Shown piece after piece: positions 56,169-64,000 of a stretch of 64,000 nt of DNA; within the stretch, counting starts at the first letter, position 1; each line of letters begins with the position of its first letter. Location: assembly GCF_018494055.1 (NCBI RefSeq), contig NZ_JABBFQ010000008.1:62001-126000 (forward strand), in the 5' to 3' direction. A program made the translations under genes and the position numbers. The notes beneath the pieces were generated by a model. It was not told the DNA's origin. It did no database searches and saw nothing but the letters and a program-made list of their open reading frames with translations. This stretch comes from Rosenbergiella epipactidis (GTDB lineage Bacteria; Pseudomonadota; Gammaproteobacteria; Enterobacterales; Enterobacteriaceae).

Positions 56169-56675
56169 TCACTTATTCTCAAAAAAATCGGTAGGGAGTT
56201 GTCCAGGCGCAACGCAAATGACCGAATCGTTATCGGCACCTTCATTTTTCATATAGGTGACTTTCGCAAATTCAGGGATGACGACGTAAGGATAAGCCGG
56301 GCCTTCATCTCTAAACTTATACATATCCTCTATAAACTCATTCTGATAACAAATGGTTTTTTCAGGATGTTGGTTATCGCCACCTATCCATTGCGGGAAA
56401 AATATGGTGCCATGGACGATCTCTCTGTTGATATCAAATAGCAAACTGACGCATGTACCGGTGGGTTCATGCCAGTCTACTTTGTAGATACCCGGAGCGA
56501 ATTGGACGGCACTCATTTTTTGGTGCGTGACCCATCGGCCCCCAACTAAGCCGTGATGGATCCGATAATCACAGGTATTATCGTTACGTGCATACCACTC
56601 ATACTTCCAGCCATTGTCGTAGGTATAGACAAAATGGGTACCAATAAAGCCTGATAAGTCTTGAGATTCGTTCAT
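56169..56675 (-). CDS. padC: Phenolic acid decarboxylase
   Basis: The start chosen is ATG 56675 (MNESQDLSGFIGTHFVYTYD) with AAGGAG upstream; 168 residues. It decarboxylates hydroxycinnamic acids (p-coumaric, ferulic, caffeic) to vinyl phenols without a cofactor. The family core is intact: FVYTYDNGWKYEWYA (Tyr17, Tyr19), DYRIHHGLVGGRWV (Arg38), DWHEPTGT (Glu70) and GTIFFPQWI. It points to plant-derived phenolics. No PadR-type regulator is adjacent. Confidence 0.93.
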   Translation of the reverse strand: MNESQDLSGFIGTHFVYTYDNGWKYEWYARNDNTCDYRIHHGLVGGRWVTHQKMSAVQFAPGIYKVDWHEPTGTCVSLLFDINREIVHGTIFFPQWIGGDNQHPEKTICYQNEFIEDMYKFRDEGPAYPYVVIPEFAKVTYMKNEGADNDSVICVAPGQLPTDFFENK

Positions 56676-57063
56676 ATTTTCTCCTTTTCTCAGCGAGTAG
56701 AATTGTCTTTCTGTAAAAAATAGCCTTCTAGTGTTGTACAAAGAATCTATAAATCATCTCCTTGCGTTCAATGTTAAAAAAGGCATACATTTATAAGTTT
56801 AGCAGTAAAATTTTCGTGCAGCGAATAAAGGACAGATATTAGGTTTTCGTCGCGATTAAGGATTAGTGTAGCGCTAACTGTCTCCACTAAAGCTATCTGA
56901 TATCGTTCGGTGGCTGTTTGTTACCGCGACAAAGTTAAATCGCTGGCTTCAACAGCGGCACTCAACGATGTTATTTATTATCTCCGCTTGAAAAGCCCAA
57001 AACTGTCCCCATCTCCTTAAACAACAATAATTAACCCGTCATTTTGTTGAGGATGAATAAAAA
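56676..57063. other. Spacer between padC and htpG
   Basis: It carries the leftward padC promoter region (AT-rich, about 56700-56800) and, at its right end, the htpG heat-shock promoter. No gene is seen. The right boundary of the accessory region lies within it. Confidence 0.5.
56987..57014 (+). promoter_or_regulatory. Sigma-32 promoter of htpG
   Basis: CTTGAAA (56987-56993), 13 bases, CCCCATCT (57007-57014): a perfect RpoH-type promoter, 49 bases before the htpG start. Confidence 0.9.
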
Positions 57064-59686
<2,623 letters not shown>

Positions 59687-59693
59687 TCATCTG

Positions 59694-59720
59694 TGCCGAA
59701 CCGTTAGTAACTGTTCGGCA
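59694..59720 (+). terminator. Hairpin after adk, probable terminator
   Basis: An 8-bp stem, TGCCGAAC (59694-59701) with GTTCGGCA (59713-59720), lies just after the adk stop; T tract weak. Confidence 0.5.
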
Positions 59721-59773
59721 TCTCACCACTGTTTGCCTTAACTGATTCGCTTTTTTTAAACCAGGAAAAGTAT

Positions 59774-60733
59774 ATGACCGTAGATAAACCGGGCGTGTTA
59801 TTAGTTAATCTTGGCACGCCTGATGCCCCGACGACTGCCGCGGTAAAGCGTTATTTAAAACAGTTTTTAAGTGATAAACGGGTTGTCGACGTTCCCGACC
59901 TGTTTTGGCAACCTATTCTGCGGGGAGCTATCCTACCGTTCCGTTCGCCAAGAGTGGCCAAACTCTATGCTTCGGTCTGGATGGAAGGCGGTTCTCCACT
60001 GCTAGTGTTTAGTCAGCAACAACGTGACGCCTTGGCGGAAAAAACGGATATGCCGGTCGCGCTGGGCATGAGTTATGGTAATCCCTCTTTACAACATGCT
60101 GTCGATAGCTTGCTTGATCAGGGGGTGACGCGTTTGATTGTATTACCCCTCTATCCACAGTTTTCATCGTCGACGGTTTCTGCGGTCTGGGACGGTCTTT
60201 ACAACACGTTCCGTAAACGTCGCACCATGCCAGCAATTAAGTTTATCCGTGATTATGCCACGCATCCTCTCTATATTGAGGCACTGAAAGATTCCGTAGA
60301 GCGTAGCTTTGCTGAACAGGGTAAACCCGATTTATTATTACTGTCGTTTCACGGTATCCCGCAACGTTTTGCTGATCAAGGCGATGATTACCCGAAACGC
60401 TGTGAACAGACTTACCATGCTTTAGCAGACGCCCTAGGGTTATCGTCTGAACAGATTATGATGACTTATCAATCTCGTTTTGGTCGTGAGCCATGGTTGA
60501 TGCCTTATACCGATGAAACGATTAAGACACTACCGGATAAAGGTATTCGTCATATTCAAGTGATGTCTCCAGGCTTCTCAGCGGATTGTTTAGAAACACT
60601 TGAAGAGATTAATGAGCAAAACCGGGAATTTTTCATGCATGCGGGCGGCGAGAGTTTCCACTATATTCCCGCTCTTAATGCAGACCCTTTGCATATCGAT
60701 ATGATGTTAGACTTGGTAAATCAATTCAAATAA
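59774..60733 (+). CDS. hemH: Ferrochelatase
   Basis: The product has 319 residues (E. coli 320). It inserts ferrous iron into protoporphyrin IX, the last step of haem synthesis. The signature [22 protein letters not shown] holds the metal-binding His (about residue 194), and [16 protein letters not shown] holds the catalytic Glu. Family-typical start [14 protein letters not shown]. Confidence 0.97.
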   Translation: MTVDKPGVLLVNLGTPDAPTTAAVKRYLKQFLSDKRVVDVPDLFWQPILRGAILPFRSPRVAKLYASVWMEGGSPLLVFSQQQRDALAEKTDMPVALGMSYGNPSLQHAVDSLLDQGVTRLIVLPLYPQFSSSTVSAVWDGLYNTFRKRRTMPAIKFIRDYATHPLYIEALKDSVERSFAEQGKPDLLLLSFHGIPQRFADQGDDYPKRCEQTYHALADALGLSSEQIMMTYQSRFGREPWLMPYTDETIKTLPDKGIRHIQVMSPGFSADCLETLEEINEQNREFFMHAGGESFHYIPALNADPLHIDMMLDLVNQFK

Positions 60734-60815
60734 TCTCAACCTAACGAGATAACTGAGTAATGAACAGGGGAATTATGCTACTATTCTGTGCCTATTTCCC
60801 TGATTACTCTGTACT

Positions 60816-62117
60816 ATGAAATTTCCTGGTAAACGCAAATCAAAGCACTATTTCCCTGTTAACGCTCGCGACCCATTATTGATCTCAGTGCCGGTTGAGG
60901 CCGACTCGATGGGATGGTTGGTCGGTATCGATCAAACCATGGTGGATATCGAGGCAAAGGTCGATGATGACTTTCTTAGCCGTTATGGGTTAACCGGAGG
61001 ATATTCTTTTATCCTTGAGGACGACGTCTCCGAGGCGCTTTATCAAGAACTTCGACAACGTGATCTTCTGTCGCACCAATTTGCAGGGGGAACGGTAGGT
61101 AATACTCTGCATAATTACTCCATGTTGGCGGACGACCGATCGATTCTTCTGGGGGTTATTTGCAATAACATCCATATTGGTGACTATGCCTATCGGTATC
61201 TCTGTAACACTTCCAGTCGGATGGACCTTAACCATATGCAAGGAGTGGATGGGGCAATTGGTCGCTGTTACACCTTGATTAACTCGGCAGGGGAACGCAC
61301 CTTTGCCATTAACCCTGGTGATATTAATCAACTGTGGCCTGAAAGTATTCCTGAAGAGGTCATCGCCGGCGCTTCTGCCTTGCTGCTGACCTCCTACCTT
61401 CTTCGTGCTAAGCCCGGCGAACCAATGCCTGATGCGGCCATGCAGGCTATTGAGTATGCGAAAAAACACCAGGTTCCCGTCGTATTGACCCTGGGTACAC
61501 GCCATATCATTGCCGACGATCCGCAGTTCTGGCGTGACTTTTTACGGGATCATGTTTCCATCTTAGCGATGAACGAAGAAGAGGCGCTAGAGCTGACGGG
61601 GGAAAACGATCCGCTGTTAGCCACAGATAAAGCGCTTGAGTGGGTGGATCTTGTGCTGTGTACGGCAGGACCTGCAGGCTTGTATATGGGCGGTTTTACT
61701 GAGGAAGCCAGTAAGCGTAAAACAAATCTGCCACTGCTTCCGGGGGCGATTGCTGAATTTAATCAGTATGAATTTAGCCGGGCAATGCGGGCGAGCGATT
61801 GCGAACAGCCGCTAAAGGTCTATTCACATATCGCACCCTATATGGGGGGACCTGAGAAGATCATGAATACCAATGGCGCAGGTGACGGGGCACTGGCGGC
61901 TTTACTGCATGACCTGTCGGCCAATATTTATCATCGCCAGAAAGTGCCTAACTCGAATAAACATCAGCACCATTACCTTACCTACTCGTCGTTATCGCAA
62001 GTCTGTAAGTATGCTAATCGCGTGAGTTATCAAGTACTCAATCAACATTCACCACGATTAAGCCGTGGCTTACCGGAGCGTGAAGACAGCCTTGAAGAGG
62101 CTTATTGGGATCGCTGA
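60816..62117 (+). CDS. gsk: Inosine-guanosine kinase
   Basis: The product has 433 residues (E. coli 434). It is a PfkB/ribokinase-family nucleoside kinase that phosphorylates inosine and guanosine for salvage. The C-terminal signature NTNGAGDGALAALLHDL holds the catalytic Asp and the anion hole; N-terminal GGTVGNTLHNYSML binds substrate. It is convergent with ybaL. Confidence 0.96.
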   Translation: MKFPGKRKSKHYFPVNARDPLLISVPVEADSMGWLVGIDQTMVDIEAKVDDDFLSRYGLTGGYSFILEDDVSEALYQELRQRDLLSHQFAGGTVGNTLHNYSMLADDRSILLGVICNNIHIGDYAYRYLCNTSSRMDLNHMQGVDGAIGRCYTLINSAGERTFAINPGDINQLWPESIPEEVIAGASALLLTSYLLRAKPGEPMPDAAMQAIEYAKKHQVPVVLTLGTRHIIADDPQFWRDFLRDHVSILAMNEEEALELTGENDPLLATDKALEWVDLVLCTAGPAGLYMGGFTEEASKRKTNLPLLPGAIAEFNQYEFSRAMRASDCEQPLKVYSHIAPYMGGPEKIMNTNGAGDGALAALLHDLSANIYHRQKVPNSNKHQHHYLTYSSLSQVCKYANRVSYQVLNQHSPRLSRGLPEREDSLEEAYWDR

Positions 62118-62123
62118 ACCACA

Positions 62124-62141
62124 GCCCCCATGCTAGGGGGC
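62124..62141. terminator. GC hairpin between convergent gsk and ybaL
   Basis: GCCCCC (62124-62129) and GGGGGC (62136-62141) flank a 6-base loop, in a 29-base gap between convergent genes. No clear T run. Confidence 0.5.
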
Positions 62142-62146
62142 AATAG

Positions 62147-63838
62147 CTAATTGAGCGGGCAAAAGGCGCTCTGTTGTTGAGGCAGCGTGCGTTGTACCGC
62201 TTGTTGGAGTCCATAAGCAATTTCCCTTTCTCCCATCACGATATGATCACAGCCGTGGGCGTGTAGATAGTCGACCTCATCATCATGGTGAGCTCGAGCA
62301 AAAATAGCTAAATCAGGACGTTGCTCACGAGCAGTTGCGGCGATTTCTCCCGACTCATAGCCATTAGGTATAGTGAGCAGTAGCCATTGCGCGCAGTCGA
62401 GTCGCATCAACGCCATCACTTCAGGTCTCGCGGCATTCCCGTAAATGGTCAAAATACCTTTTTCTCGCATTTCTTCAATTCGGCTGCGACTGTTTTCGAC
62501 CACCACTACGGTGAGGCCTTCAGCGATAAGTTGTTCATAAAGCAGTCGCCCAACTCGGCCATAGCCGACAATTAAGGCATGGTGGCAAAGCGTCAGTGGA
62601 ACTTGGGGAAGCTCTTCCACCAGTTCTGCTCCTTTTTCTTCCTTGGTTTCGTGTTTTTCTCGCTTCATCCAGCGCTCAGTTAGGGTAAAGAGAATCGGGT
62701 TAAGCATGATGGAGAGAATTGCGGCGGCTAAGACCAGATTTTGGCCCTCTTTACTCAGCAGATTGAGCGTGATCCCGAGGCCCGCGAGGATAAAAGAGAA
62801 CTCGCCAATTTGTGCAAGGCTGACAGCGATAGTCATGGCGGTACGGGTAGAGTGCCCTAACACTTTTACTAGTAGCCACGCGGCCAGCGACTTACCGAAC
62901 AGAATAATCACCAGCGCACCAATGATGGCGAACGGGCGCTCCAACAGAATATGCGGGTCGAACAGCATACCGACAGAGACGAAAAACAGTACCGCGAAGG
63001 CATCGCGCAAAGGGAGGGTATCGTGTGCGGCGCGATGACTGAGTTCTGATTCGTTTAATACCATTCCAGCAAAAAAAGCGCCAAGCGCGAAAGAAACATC
63101 AAAAAGTTCGACAGCACCAAAGGCGATACCTAATGCGAGGGCGAGGACAGAGAGAGTGAAGAGCTCACGTGAACCGGTTGCCGCGCTGCGAGATAAGATC
63201 CAAGGGATAAGCCGTCGGCCAACGATCATCATTAACAGCATAAAGGCGACAACTTTACCTAAGGTGAGTAACAGGTCCCAAGCGAGGAGGGAAAAATTGG
63301 CTTCCCCTTTTTCTAATACACCCGCCATCGCAGGGAGCAGAACCAAGGCTAAAACCATGACTAAATCTTCAACGATTAACCAACCGATGGCGATGCGCCC
63401 GCGTTGACTATCTAACAGCTGACGTTCTTCTAACGCTCGTAGCAACACCACGGTACTGGCGGTGGATAAGCAGAGGCCAAAGACGAGCCCGCTGATCAAG
63501 GGCCAGCCAAGCAATGAAGAGAGCCCCATTCCGAGCAAGGTGGCAACAATAATTTGGGCAATGGCCCCTGGAATTGCTATCGATTTTACCGACATCAAAT
63601 CCTTCAATGAGAAATGTAAGCCAACGCCAAACATCAACAAAATAACGCCTAACTCGGCGAGTTCTGGGGCGAGATTCGTGTCGGCCACGAAGCCGGGAGT
63701 GAAGGGGCCGGCTAACACACCGGCTAAAAGATAACCGACTAACGGCGAGATACGTAGACGGTTGGCGAGCATTCCCAGCAGAAAAGCAAGCACCAATCCG
63801 CCTACAAGAGTCGTAATTAAGGGGGTAGTTGAATGCAT
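62147..63838 (-). CDS. ybaL: Monovalent cation:proton antiporter-2 family protein YbaL
   Basis: The start chosen is ATG 63838 (MHSTTPLITTLVGGLVLAFL) after GGAGAGG; 563 residues (E. coli 558); the frame opens 4 codons earlier. An N-terminal CPA2 antiporter domain of about 12-13 helices (LRISPLVGYLLAGVLAGPFT; FDVSFALGAFFAGMVL) is followed by a cytoplasmic RCK/TrkA-N nucleotide-binding domain (HALIVGYGRVGRLLYEQL, about residues 415-540). Probable K+ or Na+/H+ antiporter; substrate unproven. Confidence 0.95.
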   Translation of the reverse strand: MHSTTPLITTLVGGLVLAFLLGMLANRLRISPLVGYLLAGVLAGPFTPGFVADTNLAPELAELGVILLMFGVGLHFSLKDLMSVKSIAIPGAIAQIIVATLLGMGLSSLLGWPLISGLVFGLCLSTASTVVLLRALEERQLLDSQRGRIAIGWLIVEDLVMVLALVLLPAMAGVLEKGEANFSLLAWDLLLTLGKVVAFMLLMMIVGRRLIPWILSRSAATGSRELFTLSVLALALGIAFGAVELFDVSFALGAFFAGMVLNESELSHRAAHDTLPLRDAFAVLFFVSVGMLFDPHILLERPFAIIGALVIILFGKSLAAWLLVKVLGHSTRTAMTIAVSLAQIGEFSFILAGLGITLNLLSKEGQNLVLAAAILSIMLNPILFTLTERWMKREKHETKEEKGAELVEELPQVPLTLCHHALIVGYGRVGRLLYEQLIAEGLTVVVVENSRSRIEEMREKGILTIYGNAARPEVMALMRLDCAQWLLLTIPNGYESGEIAATAREQRPDLAIFARAHHDDEVDYLHAHGCDHIVMGEREIAYGLQQAVQRTLPQQQSAFCPLN

Positions 63839-64000
63839 CTGCCTCTCCATTTTGCAGGGAATAATGTCTTACCTTAGCAAAAAAAAGGATCGAGCAGGGG
63901 AATCCGTGAGTAAGTATAAGTAAAGGTTACAAAGTGTGACTTTTATACGAACTTATTGATCAGTGAGTTAGCGGCTCGTAACAACTTTACGTTTTAAATA

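Noticed and set aside
25700-57063. CRISPR array, tRNA, integrase or insertion sequence in the accessory region
   Set aside because: I looked for regularly spaced repeats, tRNA-like ends, transposase frames and terminal repeats and saw none.
60990-61505. 171-codon minus-strand open frame inside gsk
   Set aside because: It is antisense to intact gsk, with no ribosome site and no recognisable motif.

Overview
The window is a stretch of an Enterobacterales chromosome. The left part (1-25,700) and right part (57,000-63,850) keep the gene order found in Escherichia coli: yajG-bolA-tig-clpP-clpX-lon-hupB-ppiD-ybaV-queC-decR, then glnK-amtB-tesB-ybaY-atl-ffs-hha-tomB-acrB-acrA-acrR-rsmS-priC-apt-dnaX-ybaB-recR, and then htpG-adk-hemH-gsk-ybaL. 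Several E. coli neighbours are absent (mdlAB, the maa/ylaC block, mscK, ybaN). This fits a more distant, reduced enterobacterium. The phenolic acid decarboxylase and the sugar-oligomer genes point to plant or insect association, perhaps Erwiniaceae, but that is inference. Many regulatory signals can be read directly: sigma-32 promoters of lon and htpG, the sigma-54 promoter and NtrC sites of glnK, the AcrR operator, the dnaX frameshift signal, 4.5S RNA and several intrinsic terminators.

Between recR and htpG, normally adjacent, sits an accessory region of about 31 kb with no integrase, transposase or tRNA. From left to right it holds: (a) a Pseudomonas-style hut cluster, 26.2-39.5 kb; (b) a five-gene peptide-type ABC importer, 40.1-45.7 kb; (c) a TetR-controlled RND efflux pair, 46.2-51.1 kb; (d) a KdgM-type porin, a GH43 glycosidase and a LacY-like symporter, 51.8-55.1 kb; (e) a decayed AhpD/carboxymuconolactone-decarboxylase-family gene; (f) a phenolic acid decarboxylase. 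Long gene-poor spacers and broken genes show that the region is decaying at several points.

The hut cluster is the most interesting part. HutU, HutI, HutF and HutG form a complete five-step-type route from urocanate to glutamate plus formate, with HutC as repressor. The only histidase-family protein in the cluster lacks the Ala-Ser-Gly triad that forms the MIO electrophile, and has also lost other histidase active-site residues. It is the last gene of an operon encoding an OpuC-type quaternary-amine ABC importer. That pairing is what would be expected for uptake of a histidine betaine (hercynine or ergothioneine) followed by MIO-independent elimination of trimethylamine. Hercynine would give urocanate, which the neighbouring hutU operon could consume.

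The two divergent operons (importer plus lyase leftward; hutU, an NCS1 transporter, hutI and hutG rightward) have mirror-image promoters. Each has a GG-N10-GC sigma-54 element with a HutC-like operator over the predicted start site. Between them lie two NtrC-like sites with the same 31-bp pitch as the pair upstream of glnK. The sequence therefore suggests one nitrogen-responsive, HutC-repressed regulon. The NCS1 transporter carries a single-base frameshift in a G4 run.
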